Positions 35,101-43,778 of a DNA stretch of 64,000 nucleotides are shown here, piece by piece. The position numbers and the translations under genes are program-made. This stretch comes from BOG-224 sp963783505 (GTDB taxonomy: Bacteria; Acidobacteriota; Terriglobia; Bryobacterales; Bryobacteraceae). Every line of letters starts with the position of its first letter. Position 1 is the first letter of the stretch. Below the pieces are notes generated by a model. That model did no database searches. It had not been told where the DNA came from and was given only the letters and a program-made list of their open reading frames with translations. The stretch is taken from NCBI GenBank assembly GCA_963783505.1, contig CAWAOP010000041.1, positions 310,001 through 374,000 on the forward strand, read 5' to 3'.

Positions 35101-38100
35101 TCATCCGCGCCAGCCGGCTCCCTTGCGGCGACGTCACGGCGATGGCGTGGCTGCTGCCCGCGGTCCAGAGGAACGTCTGGGGCGTTGTGTAGGCGGTCCC
35201 GTCCACGGTCACCGAAAGCCCAGAGGGACTCGTGTTGATCGTCGTCGTGGGCATCGCGCTGAAAGAAGCCGTGATGCTCAGCGGGCCGCTCAGAGTCACG
35301 GAGGCTGGATTCGCCGCCCCGGTGAGGCCCCCCGACCATGCGCCGAACACGTATCCCGGATACGGCGTGGCGACCGCCTGCACCACCGAGCCCGAATCGT
35401 AGTAGCCGTCCGAAGAGGTGGGCACAAGGAGCACACTCCCGGCCGCGGCTGGCGTTACCGTCGGCGTCAGCAAATACTGCGTGTCGAATTGCGCCGTGTA
35501 GGCCACCGTGCTGGAAGGCGTCGTGATGGTGTGGGTCTGGCTGCCGCCGTCGCTCCAGGTCATGAACAGGTTGCGCGTTCCTGTAGCCGCCTGCGGAGAT
35601 GGCGCGCCGATGGTATGCGTCGTGCCGGCTTGCCAGCGGAACGTCTGCGGGCCGGTCAGCGCAGCCCCATCGACCGTAACGGTTAATCCCGGCGGATTAG
35701 AGGTCACCGTCACCTGCGTTCCCGTTGGCGCCAAACCTGTATCCGTCACGACCAGCACCGCGTCCGCGCGGCCATAAGCCAACTGCGAGCCATCGGGCGA
35801 ATAGGCAATCGACAGCACGCCCCCGTTCTGGGAGTAGGTTTCCTGATTGTACTGGATGAGCTGGCTCCAGCTTGAGGTGTCCCAGATGTCGACCGTGCCA
35901 TCGGGGTTGACCGAGGCCAGACGAGTCCCATTCGGCGACCAGGCGACGGACGTGTTGTTCTGCGTGTGAGCGCCCAGAGTCTGCACCGGGGACGCGCTTC
36001 CCTCATTGAAAAGCAGCACGTCTCCGTTCCACCCGGCCGCTAGAGAAGCTCCGCTTGGTGAGTACTGAATACGAAGGGAGCCTTCGCCGGACGCGAGGTA
36101 GCTATGCACAATCTTGCCAGTGCTCACATCCCACTCCCGCGCGATGCCGTCGTCTCCGCCTGCGACAACCTCCGTGCCGTCTGGGCTGAATTGCACTGAT
36201 CGCAAACTAGCAGAAGCTCCGGTAAGCGTGCGGACCAAGGTCCAGGCCTGGGTGGACCAGAGCTTAACAACCTGCTCCGGAGAAGTACTCGCGCTGGCGA
36301 GCAAAGTACCGTCCGGAGAGAAGGCAATCGCCGTCACGGGTTGGCTGTGGCCCGTCAAGGTTCCGACAACACCGTGGTTCGCGGAGTTCCAGACCGCGAC
36401 CGTATTATCAAGACCAGCAGCCAACTTTGTACCATCGGGAGAAAATGCGAGCCCCGAGATAACGTTGCTAATCGTCACGGGCACCTGAGCCACGACTTTG
36501 GCTGCGACCGTATCCCAAATCGAGATCAAGGAGTCATTTCCAGCCGTTGCGATCAGGCCCCCTGAAGGAGAATAAGCAACACTAGCGAGGTTTCCTATAT
36601 TTCCGGTGACATAGGGAGACGGTGTCACCTGCGGCAAGGCAAACATCGACAGATGGTTGCCTCCGACGATCAACCAATTATTGTCAGGAGTAAAATTGAT
36701 TCCCCATGTGTGATCGTTCGCTTTTTGAATGGTTGCCACCGCCGAACCGTCGTCTACCCGCCAAATGATCGCGTTTGGTCCCCCGCACCAGCCACCACCG
36801 CAATCGCCTCCTCCAAAACCGAAGAACTGGCCATCCCGTGAAATCGCCGCGTTGTGGAAGTATGAAGCAGAGCTTGGAAACTGCATATCCTGCAAGGTCA
36901 GAAAATCGGAGATCCGCCAGACTTTGACTTCCCCACCGGCCGCGCCCATCAACACGTTGCTATCGCCCGCCCACATAAGTTCGTTCACGCCGGCATAGCT
37001 GTAGTTCTGGAGGAAGCCGGTAAATGACCTAACGTACGAGCCATCGGAAGCACGATACAACTTGACTTCATTGCCTGAGGCTATAACAGCCAGCCAGTTG
37101 CCGTCCGGCGACAACGAAACGACTTGCGGTCCACACGCCGTCGCACCCGCCGTGATCTGGCTTCCGTCGGACACATGCCCAATCACCGTGTTGCTGCATC
37201 CATTCGCGAACGCCACTTCCTGACCGTCTGCAGACATACTCACAGATAAAGCACTGCCGTTGCTAAAGCTCCTCACAAGAGAACCGTCCGATCCGAGGTA
37301 AACCCCAACACCGGCGTTCGTAATGTAGGCTACATACTTTCCGTCTGGGGTAACTGCAAAGTCCGGCGTAGGCTGTCGGTAGTCCCCCATCTTGATGTTG
37401 GATGCGAACGTCCTCAGCAGCCGCATGTCCGACGCACGCCACTCCAGAATTTCACCAGTACCGCATACGTCTGCGGTCCAGAGCATGCCATCCGAGGTGG
37501 CGACAACGGTTTTCGCCTCACATTCACCGCCCCCCATCCACAGAATCGGCGGCATTCCCGCTGGCAACACAATTACCGACGCCGTTGCGGTGTTGTTCGC
37601 CGGATTTGGGTCCGCCGTTCCGGCGTTTACCGATGCCGTCACGGGCACCGTGGCTGCCGCATTCGGCGTCACGTTGATCGTAACCGTCACGACGTTTCCC
37701 GCCAGCATCGTCCCCAGCGCGCACGAAATCTGCACCGTCCCCGTGCAACTCCCACCCGTCGATGTCGCCGAGACGAACGTCAGCGCGCCCGGAAGGTTCA
37801 CGATCATCGTGAGACTGCCCGAGGTTCCGGGGCCCAGATTCGTCGCGGTAGCCGTATAGGTCAGCGATTTTCCGGCGTTCACCTGCGCCGCCGAGGCCGT
37901 CATCGCTACAGCGATATCCGCCATGGTCGTTCCGGCGAACTGCGCCTTCACGGTGTGCGCTTGGCTCATGGTGAGGGATACCGAAGCGGACGTCCCGCTC
38001 GCGTCGCTTGACCAGGAACCGAACACGTATCCCGTCGCGGGGGCTTCGGTCAGCGTCACCTGGGCGCCGGCCGCATAGTAGCCGTCCGCCGACGAAGGCG

Positions 38101-41100
38101 AAGCGCTCACTGTGCCTCCTCCGGTAGGCGCTACCACCGAGGTCAGCAGGTACTGCGTTTGAAAAACCGCGTCGTAAACCCGCGAATCCACCGGCGTCAC
38201 CGTGTGCGCGAGCGCGCCGCCATCGCTCCAGCCTTGGAAAACGTATCGTGTTCCGCTCGCTCCCTGCGGCGAAGCGGTTCCGATGGAGTGGCTCGATCCA
38301 GGCGTCCACGTGAAGGTGTGCGGCGCCGTATAGGCGGTCCCGTCCACCGTAATCGCAAGGCCGGCCGGGATGGTATTAACGGTCACCGCCGCCGGGAGCG
38401 CCGTCGATCCCGTGCTCGCCACGCCGATGGTGGCGTCTCCCCGCCCGTAGACGAATCGCGTATCGTCCGGCGAGTAGGCCACGCCGGCTACGCCCGTCCC
38501 CCCGGCGAACGTCTCCTGGTTGTAAGTAGTCGCGACGGTCCAGTTCGCCGTGTTCCACAGCTTGAGAGTTCCGTCCGGGTTCCCCGTCAGCAGCCGCTGC
38601 CCGTCCGGCGAGTAGGCCACCGAGGTCCCGGGCTTCGTGTGCGCCAGAACCATCGTCGCCGGCGCGGTCTGCGCGCCCTGAAACACCAGGATGTCCTGCT
38701 GCCATCCGGCCGCCAGCGTGTTCCCGTCCGGCGAAAAGGCCAGCGACATGGCTCCGCTAGAAGGCGCCAGGTAGGTTTGCAGCATGGCCCCGGTCGCCAC
38801 GTTCCAGACGCGCACGATCCCGCCGTCGCTGGCCCCCGCCAGCGTCTGCCCGCCCGGCGAGAACTGCACGGCGGTCACGTTGCCGCCGGTTTGCGTGAAG
38901 GTCGCGGTGTTCGGCCACGTCCCGCCCAGCGTCCAGAGCTTCACCACCTGTTCGGGAGCCGCGCTACCGCTCGCGATCAACGACCCGTCCGGCGAAAAAG
39001 CCACCGCCTGGACCGCCTGCGCGTGGCCCGTCAGCGTGGCGAGCGGCGTCCGGTCCGAAGTGCGCCAGACGCGAATCGTATGGTCCGAGCTGGCCGTCGC
39101 CAGCATATCGCCATCCGGAGAGTAGGCGATCGCGTTCACCGGCCCGGTGTGGCCGGTAAGCGATGCGAGCAGCGTTCCGTCCGCCGCGTTCCGCAGCTTC
39201 ACTGTGTTATCCGCGCTCGCCGAGGCCACCGTATCGCCCTTGGGGGAATAGGCCACGGCGGTGATCGCGCCCGTGTGCGTCTGCACGCCCGGCAGCGGTG
39301 CCTGAGTGGCCACCAGCCATAGGCGCACATCCGCATTCGTGCCCGCCGCCAGCCATTGGCTGTCCGGAGTGAAACTCACGGAAGCCGTATTGCCTGCCAT
39401 TCGCGCCAGCGACGAAGAACTCGCCAGGCTGTAAATGCGCGCGGCGTAAGCGTCCCCCTGCGCGATCATCGATCCATCCGGAGAAAACGCCAGCGCGCTC
39501 GCCGATACCGTGTTGCCGGATTCGTACACCGTGATCGATGTCACAACCACCAGGTCGCTCAGCCGCAGAACGTTGATCTTTCCATCAGAACTGGACGAGG
39601 CCAGCATGGACCCGTCCGCCGAAAAAGCCAGCGCCGTCACTCCCGCCGTATTGTGCGTAAGCGTTCGGATGAGCGAGCCGTCCGAGACGCGATAGAGGTT
39701 GATGGCTCCGACGGCAGTGTTGCCAAGAGTGGCGGCCACGTACTGCCCGTCCGCCGATACCGCAATAGCGCCCACGCCGCCATAGCACTGCAAAATGCCG
39801 AAGTCCGGATCGGGAGCGCATACGGAGGCGACGTAGGTGCGCTCGGCGCCCTGCCCATTGGCGAACACCAGCGAATCGGATAGGTCGCTTCTCCTCGCAA
39901 ACGCGTAGGTTTGCCCGTTCGCCGAAATGGCCGGAGAATACGCCCCCCAATCGCCCGGCGTAAACGTCCGAATCACCGACCCGTCGGCAAGGTTCACGGC
40001 CTGGACCCCCGCCGAGTCGATCGCCAGCCCCTGCTGCCCGTTGGACGCGAACGCCCCGCCCGTCGCGCTCAGAGACGAGGTCCGCAGCATCCCCATGTTC
40101 GCCGCCGCCCACTGCTTGATGGTCCCGTCCCCGCCCAGGCTCCAAACCGTCCCATCCGGAGACGTCCCCACCGCCTTCACCCCGCCCGTATGCCCGCCCC
40201 CGAGCCAGACGAGGCTCGGAAGGCCAGGTACGGCCGCAGTGATAGTAAACGCGCTCGCCAGCGTCGCCACCTCCGACCCCGTCGTCATCGTCACCGTCTG
40301 CGACCCGAGCGCCGCCGAGATTCCAATAACGAGGGTCACCGTCGCCGACGTAGGGCTGTTCACGGTCACGCCGTTCACCGTGATTCCCGCCCCGAAACTG
40401 GCGGCAGTGGTCCCCTGAACGAAGTGCGTCCATTGCCCGGTAACCACCACGTTCGCCAGTACTCTCCCTTGCTGGCCGCCGCTGGGAGACACCGACGTGA
40501 CCGCGGGGCTCCCCGGCGTCGTCGAATACGTCAGATCGTCCATCGCGAACGACTGCCCCGCCGCCGCCCCAGTGATCGTGATGCTGCCGATCGGCGTGTT
40601 CGACTGAACCTGGATCAGTTCGTTGGGCGAGCTTCCCGAAACGCCGCTCAGCGCGAGGTTGTTGGAAAACTTCGAAGACGCCACGGAGAGTTGGTTGCCA
40701 CTGGCCCCGAAAGCGCGCAGGGTCACCGGAACCATATAGGTAAAGTACGCTCCTACCGTGTATACCGGCGGCGAAAACACGATCGTGACGGGACCGTTTC
40801 CGTCCACCGCCACGTTCGGGCTGGAGTGCGGCGGAAACTCATACTCATTCAGCGAAATGCCGGCCATGTAGACTACGGCGTTCGTGAATTGAAGCCCGCT
40901 CACAAGACTGCCGACGTTGTCGCCGTCCTGAAAACCGTCGAAGTTCACCACCGAGCCGGCCGGCGGATTCGGGATCTGACTCGACGGCCGCCTGGGAGGG
41001 TTGGCTGCAATCGGCGGAGTCAGTCTTCCTGGAAAAACGTTGGCGCCCGGCGCGCTGGAGGGAGAAATCTCCGTCACCACTCGCCGAAGCTGCCCCAACA

Positions 41101-41398
41101 ACGCCGCCGAAACCTGCAACCGCGCCGACGACGAGCCCAGATCGCTCGCCGCCACACGACCCGTAAAGGCACTTCTGCCACCCGACCGGGCTTCCGTCAG
41201 AGGAATCGCTCGCGAACCGCCAACCCCGGAGCGCAGCAGCGCCACCGAACCGGGTATGATCCGGGCATCGTCACTCACGCAGGTGACGATCCCGTCTCCG
41301 CCGCCCTCCCGCGCGACCGAGCAATTGAGAGGACCAGACGCCGCCGCAGCGCAACCAGTGCTTGCAGCCACGAGTACCAACACGCCAATACTTCGCAT
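32153..41398 (-). CDS. Giant secreted multidomain protein (3081 residues): two WD40 blocks, InlB-like, DUF11, cohesin-like and dockerin-like modules
   Basis: A signal peptide (RSIGVLVLVAASTGCAAAA) leads to a beta-rich domain (about 150-305, NFDGFQDGDN ... AMDDLTY) and an IPT-like domain (to ~390). WD40 block 1 spans ~393-1000, with ALAFSADGSMLASSSSDGKI-type units. InlB-like repeats follow (~1001-1158, GWSDGG and ADGYYAAGAQVTLT), then one DUF11 domain (~1159-1280). WD40 block 2 (~1283-1890) and more InlB-like repeats (~1891-2200) repeat the plan. Four tandem ~120-residue DUF11-like units (~2201-2688) precede a cohesin-like domain and a dockerin-like pair, DGVLDIRDLIQELF and DGILDIRDLILELF (~2835-2930). 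There is no visible anchor. The role is unknown; adhesion or surface assembly is plausible. It is third in a secreted-protein operon. Confidence 0.85.
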   Translation of the reverse strand: MRSIGVLVLVAASTGCAAAASGPLNCSVAREGGGDGIVTCVSDDARIIPGSVALLRSGVGGSRAIPLTEARSGGRSAFTGRVAASDLGSSSARLQVSAALLGQLRRVVTEISPSSAPGANVFPGRLTPPIAANPPRRPSSQIPNPPAGSVVNFDGFQDGDNVGSLVSGLQFTNAVVYMAGISLNEYEFPPHSSPNVAVDGNGPVTIVFSPPVYTVGAYFTYMVPVTLRAFGASGNQLSVASSKFSNNLALSGVSGSSPNELIQVQSNTPIGSITITGAAAGQSFAMDDLTYSTTPGSPAVTSVSPSGGQQGRVLANVVVTGQWTHFVQGTTAASFGAGITVNGVTVNSPTSATVTLVIGISAALGSQTVTMTTGSEVATLASAFTITAAVPGLPSLVWLGGGHTGGVKAVGTSPDGTVWSLGGDGTIKQWAAANMGMLRTSSLSATGGAFASNGQQGLAIDSAGVQAVNLADGSVIRTFTPGDWGAYSPAISANGQTYAFARRSDLSDSLVFANGQGAERTYVASVCAPDPDFGILQCYGGVGAIAVSADGQYVAATLGNTAVGAINLYRVSDGSLIRTLTHNTAGVTALAFSADGSMLASSSSDGKINVLRLSDLVVVTSITVYESGNTVSASALAFSPDGSMIAQGDAYAARIYSLASSSSLARMAGNTASVSFTPDSQWLAAGTNADVRLWLVATQAPLPGVQTHTGAITAVAYSPKGDTVASASADNTVKLRNAADGTLLASLTGHTGPVNAIAYSPDGDMLATASSDHTIRVWRTSDRTPLATLTGHAQAVQAVAFSPDGSLIASGSAAPEQVVKLWTLGGTWPNTATFTQTGGNVTAVQFSPGGQTLAGASDGGIVRVWNVATGAMLQTYLAPSSGAMSLAFSPDGNTLAAGWQQDILVFQGAQTAPATMVLAHTKPGTSVAYSPDGQRLLTGNPDGTLKLWNTANWTVATTYNQETFAGGTGVAGVAYSPDDTRFVYGRGDATIGVASTGSTALPAAVTVNTIPAGLAITVDGTAYTAPHTFTWTPGSSHSIGTASPQGASGTRYVFQGWSDGGALAHTVTPVDSRVYDAVFQTQYLLTSVVAPTGGGTVSASPSSADGYYAAGAQVTLTEAPATGYVFGSWSSDASGTSASVSLTMSQAHTVKAQFAGTTMADIAVAMTASAAQVNAGKSLTYTATATNLGPGTSGSLTMIVNLPGALTFVSATSTGGSCTGTVQISCALGTMLAGNVVTVTINVTPNAAATVPVTASVNAGTADPNPANNTATASVIVLPAGMPPILWMGGGECEAKTVVATSDGMLWTADVCGTGEILEWRASDMRLLRTFASNIKMGDYRQPTPDFAVTPDGKYVAYITNAGVGVYLGSDGSLVRSFSNGSALSVSMSADGQEVAFANGCSNTVIGHVSDGSQITAGATACGPQVVSLSPDGNWLAVIASGNEVKLYRASDGSYVRSFTGFLQNYSYAGVNELMWAGDSNVLMGAAGGEVKVWRISDFLTLQDMQFPSSASYFHNAAISRDGQFFGFGGGDCGGGWCGGPNAIIWRVDDGSAVATIQKANDHTWGINFTPDNNWLIVGGNHLSMFALPQVTPSPYVTGNIGNLASVAYSPSGGLIATAGNDSLISIWDTVAAKVVAQVPVTISNVISGLAFSPDGTKLAAGLDNTVAVWNSANHGVVGTLTGHSQPVTAIAFSPDGTLLASASTSPEQVVKLWSTQAWTLVRTLTGASASLRSVQFSPDGTEVVAGGDDGIAREWDVSTGKIVHSYLASGEGSLRIQYSPSGASLAAGWNGDVLLFNEGSASPVQTLGAHTQNNTSVAWSPNGTRLASVNPDGTVDIWDTSSWSQLIQYNQETYSQNGGVLSIAYSPDGSQLAYGRADAVLVVTDTGLAPTGTQVTVTSNPPGLTVTVDGAALTGPQTFRWQAGTTHTIGAPSPQAATGTRNLFMTWSDGGSQTHTITTPSSTVAYTAQFDTQYLLTPTVTPAAAGSVLLVPTSSDGYYDSGSVVQAVATPYPGYVFGAWSGGLTGAANPASVTLSGPLSITASFSAMPTTTINTSPSGLSVTVDGTAYTTPQTFLWTAGSSHAIAVTSPQGSRLARMMFTGWNDSGAASHTITAPATSATFLAAFQTQFPLVTSVSPAGGGSITASPSSTDGYYNSGSSVQLTAAAASGYAFVNWTGDLSGTTNPQSIAMGAAHSVTANFARNSSVLKVAKTHTGNFLQGQSGSYTVTVSNDPSGQATSGQVTLTENPPSGLTLISMTGTGWTCQGSSCTRSDALAGGASYPPITVTVSVAATATSPQVNSVTVSGGGLASASATDSTVITANPPALSVASAHSGSFTQGQNGATYTVTVSNTANAGPTSGTVTVTETAPSGLTVVSMMGTGWACSGTSCTRSDALAAGASYPAITVTVNVAAAASSPLVNSVGVSGGGLATASATDSTVIQPMPAVLSIAKSHTGSFLQGQAGATYAVTVSNAAGAAATSGTVTVTETVPGGLTLVSMAGTGWTCASGSTTCTRIDALAAGASYPAITVTVNVATNAATPRVNSVGVTGGGSAGASASDSTAIVPVAALSIAKTHTGSFTQGQTGATYSLTVSNAALASAASGTVTVTETPPSGMTLVSMAGTGWTCATGGTTCTRSDGLAAGASYPAITVTVNVAANATSPQVNQASVSGGGSASASATDSTVVNSPNSVTASSTSAAPGNAFSIPVTLTLASGVTADAVTFGLQITPVGSAPALTGALTFTRDSSITDGPLVSSGGTSNSIGVVWSSLSTALSGTHKLGVVNGTVPAGASNGQSYTVTITGANAANGGGVNPVIISPGPNGTISVVTTYMEGDVYPYTTDVSPNFGDGVLDIRDLIQELFAVNSIPGFRPTNCSDRFDAMDLYPADAGTTRGGDGILDIRDLILELFRVNNLDTNRPTRTTRGGVCGSSGTAGATELDAVRRGAAKPMNGAPVAGSLALGAAEATGDGAERAPVYLEAAQELSQVAVTFGLGDQRSPLRFTAAPGLAPSLLEDSQVGVVAAAWLNGVSVQAGGRLLLGYITGPTGTLANVQFYGVSASGLDDGMDVRLETPSRAGR

Positions 41399-41421
41399 GT
41401 GCGACCGCCTTTCACCGCGGA

Positions 41422-43074
41422 CTACCGGAGGACCGACAACGAAAGCTGCGCCGACGGAACCCCGCTCAAGTCTAGCGGCGTGTTATTCGGCCCTATCGTG
41501 GCGCTCTTGATGGTAAACACGGTCTGTATCGCCACCGTATTGCAGTTCGGGTCCCGCCCCGCCACGGACCCATACGTACTGCTCGTCTGCCCCTGCGAAA
41601 TCACGACCGTGCTGTCGCTTGAAAACAGCGGCCCGCCCGCATGACATCCGCTATTGACATCGCGGTGGATCGTCACAGTAATGTCCGCCATCGGCGAAAT
41701 CGGATTCAGATTCGAGTCCACAGCCTCCACGTAGTACGGCCCCGGTGCCGTCGTCAGTGTTTGAGAGCCGAAAGGATTCAAATGGACGGCTGGCTTAAGC
41801 TCGCCAAACGTCGCTGTGCAATCCATATCCTCGGTAAGGGTAACCTGAGCTGTGAGGGTTGTCCCTGCGGAGGCGCAGTCTCCACTCCAGCCGGTGAATC
41901 CCGCCTGCGTCGCAGTCAGAGTCACTTGCGCGCCCTGCACGAAGAGCGCCGAGCAAGTACCAGAATCGCAGTTGATCCCCGTTCCGGGGCTCGACGTTAC
42001 AGCGCCGCTCCCCGATCCCTGAATATTCACGCTCAAGGCCGGCGCATAGAACTGGAGAAAAGCGGCCACCTGCTGAACAATCACCGGGCCAAGCTCGGCA
42101 AACTGCTCCTGGGCAATCGTTGTATCGATTGATGCGAAATTGCCGCATGCGCTCGCTCCAAGGGGTTTCGCACAGGCCCAAAACAATGCCCCTTTACGCG
42201 CGATCTTTCGCACCATGAAACCATTAACGCTCTTGCATGTCCCGGCCCAGTAACTCGCAGTGATGCAATTTCCATAAAGGTACTGATCATCATCAGTTAC
42301 CAAAGCCGGCCCCGGCAATCCGGTCGCAAAAATGGTATGGTCTGAATAGTAATTGCTACTGACATAGGTCTGCAGGGAAGAAAAGAACTGGCCGGGGTTG
42401 GAAAACGTGCTGGTGTCGATCGCAAAAATGCCGACCGGCGGCATACTAGGCGTGCCGCCGTTGTTATCCCGTTCGAATGGGTCGCAGTATCCAAGAGGAA
42501 TTGAGATGGCTTTGTCCAGCGGGCAGGCATGCATGTCGTTTCTAGTGTGGGGCGGGGATCCGAGATCTTCCAGCAGGTGTATCACATAGCCAAGTTGCTT
42601 TATCGACGTCTGTGTAGGTGCCCCGGCATCATCGACCGCTTGATCCTGGCTCCAGCGATAGGTGTTCGTTATAGGACCCGAGGAAACGGAACAACCGGGG
42701 TCGAACCCAGTAAACGGAGCGCTGCAAGTGACCGCGCAGAATGGGTTATCCTCTAACCCCCACTGGCTCGACGTACAACTTCCGGCGAAAAGAAGCGCTA
42801 GGGGGAAAAAGTTATAGTTTAGAGCCGGATTGAAATGAAAGTAATAACGTCCGATCAAGCTAGAGGAAAACCCAGGAAGCTGTTCGTCATCTTCCTGGAC
42901 CGCCCCTATTCTAAGTAGCTGTTGGAGGCTCGATAGGACGGGTCTATCTGGGGCGATTTGCTGAAGGTAAGCAACGGCAACGTTGCCAATGTTCTGATGC
43001 GTCAGCACCTCATGCGCGTTTTGGGTAGCTGCGCCCACGAGGGATAGGCATAATAAACGCTGTACAAGTCTCAC
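41422..43074 (-). CDS. Secreted zinc phospholipase C/P1-nuclease-like protein with an InlB-like C-terminal repeat
   Basis: This 550-residue protein has a signal peptide (RLVQRLLCLSLVGAATQ) and an N-terminal AHEVLTHQNIGNVAVAYL. The strongest motif is GYVIHLLEDLGSPPHTRNDMH (about 163-183), the H-x3-D-x5-H zinc-binding helix of the bacterial phospholipase C/S1-P1 nuclease fold. Cys-rich segments (CAVTCSAPFTGFDPGCS) suggest disulfides. Residues ~350-430 hold a bacterial repeat (ALFVQGAQVTLTATQAGFTGWSGDCASAG) as in the giant neighbour, then an Ig-like end. Enzymatic activity on lipid or nucleic acid is inference. It is 23 bases upstream of the giant gene. Confidence 0.7.
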   Translation of the reverse strand: MRLVQRLLCLSLVGAATQNAHEVLTHQNIGNVAVAYLQQIAPDRPVLSSLQQLLRIGAVQEDDEQLPGFSSSLIGRYYFHFNPALNYNFFPLALLFAGSCTSSQWGLEDNPFCAVTCSAPFTGFDPGCSVSSGPITNTYRWSQDQAVDDAGAPTQTSIKQLGYVIHLLEDLGSPPHTRNDMHACPLDKAISIPLGYCDPFERDNNGGTPSMPPVGIFAIDTSTFSNPGQFFSSLQTYVSSNYYSDHTIFATGLPGPALVTDDDQYLYGNCITASYWAGTCKSVNGFMVRKIARKGALFWACAKPLGASACGNFASIDTTIAQEQFAELGPVIVQQVAAFLQFYAPALSVNIQGSGSGAVTSSPGTGINCDSGTCSALFVQGAQVTLTATQAGFTGWSGDCASAGTTLTAQVTLTEDMDCTATFGELKPAVHLNPFGSQTLTTAPGPYYVEAVDSNLNPISPMADITVTIHRDVNSGCHAGGPLFSSDSTVVISQGQTSSTYGSVAGRDPNCNTVAIQTVFTIKSATIGPNNTPLDLSGVPSAQLSLSVLR

Positions 43075-43091
43075 AATTGCCTCCGATCATT

Positions 43092-43778
43092 TCACCAACT
43101 ATTGACCACCCACTGCCCGCCGGACCCTGGTATCATGCTGAACTCGACGGTGGTCGTCGTTCCATCCGGAGCGACATATGGCGACTGGTAAACTCTCAGA
43201 TCGCTCTGTGATTTGATCAGCACCCCGGCCTGGAGGATCGAAGCAAGCACGCTCAGTCCTTGCTGGCCAAAAGAGCTCATGGCCGTCGTGAACTTGTCCG
43301 ATGGAACTACGAAATTGATTGCCGCGTTGGTGTTACCGGCCGCCAGGTTCTGAGCCAATGCAGCAATGGACAGCGCGGCGGCGTTGGCTGGCTGAAAGAA
43401 CACGCTCACTGCAGGGGACTTCACCCTCAGGAGGTCGCCTCGAAACGCTGCCGAGACCTCAAGCTGGATCTGAGCAGCCGATGCCGAGCTTAGAGTCACA
43501 ACGGCTGTAAAGACCAAGTCCCCGGCGGACGCATCCCCGTTCAGCCCATCGTCGTGCATCGCCCCGAGAATAGTGCTCGTGCCGTCCCCATTCAACTGAA
43601 TCAGGTTTACGCTCGCCGGTGTCAGCGTCGGATCGGTAATCGAGGCCGTCACGGTAATTGGCGTCGGCGTCCCGATCACCGCTGTCATTGGAGACGCGCG
43701 TACCATTCCGATGGCTGGGGCCCCAAACAACTGCCCGGCAAACGTCCCGAGCATCAACGAAAAGCCGATAGCCTTCAT
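43092..43778 (-). CDS. Secreted protein with choice-of-anchor/Ig-like domain
   Basis: The start is ATG at 43778 (MKAIGFSLMLG), chosen because AAGGAGG lies five bases before it; the longer frame from 43829 has no such site. A signal peptide (KAIGFSLMLGTFAGQLFGAPA) is followed by TPTPITVTASITDPTLTPASVNLIQLN and the GAMHDDGLNGDASAGDLVFTAVVTL segment seen in choice-of-anchor-X-type domains, then a helical Ala-rich part. It is the first of three same-strand genes for secreted proteins, 17 bases before the next. Function unknown. Confidence 0.7.
   Translation of the reverse strand: MKAIGFSLMLGTFAGQLFGAPAIGMVRASPMTAVIGTPTPITVTASITDPTLTPASVNLIQLNGDGTSTILGAMHDDGLNGDASAGDLVFTAVVTLSSASAAQIQLEVSAAFRGDLLRVKSPAVSVFFQPANAAALSIAALAQNLAAGNTNAAINFVVPSDKFTTAMSSFGQQGLSVLASILQAGVLIKSQSDLRVYQSPYVAPDGTTTTVEFSMIPGSGGQWVVNSW

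Noticed and set aside
39911..41644. Long Arg-rich plus-strand frames opposite the giant gene, and similar ones at 45074-48250, 26534-28840 and 18106-19779
   Set aside because: All lie opposite clearly conserved genes and have the Arg/Ala/His-rich composition of antisense shadows.
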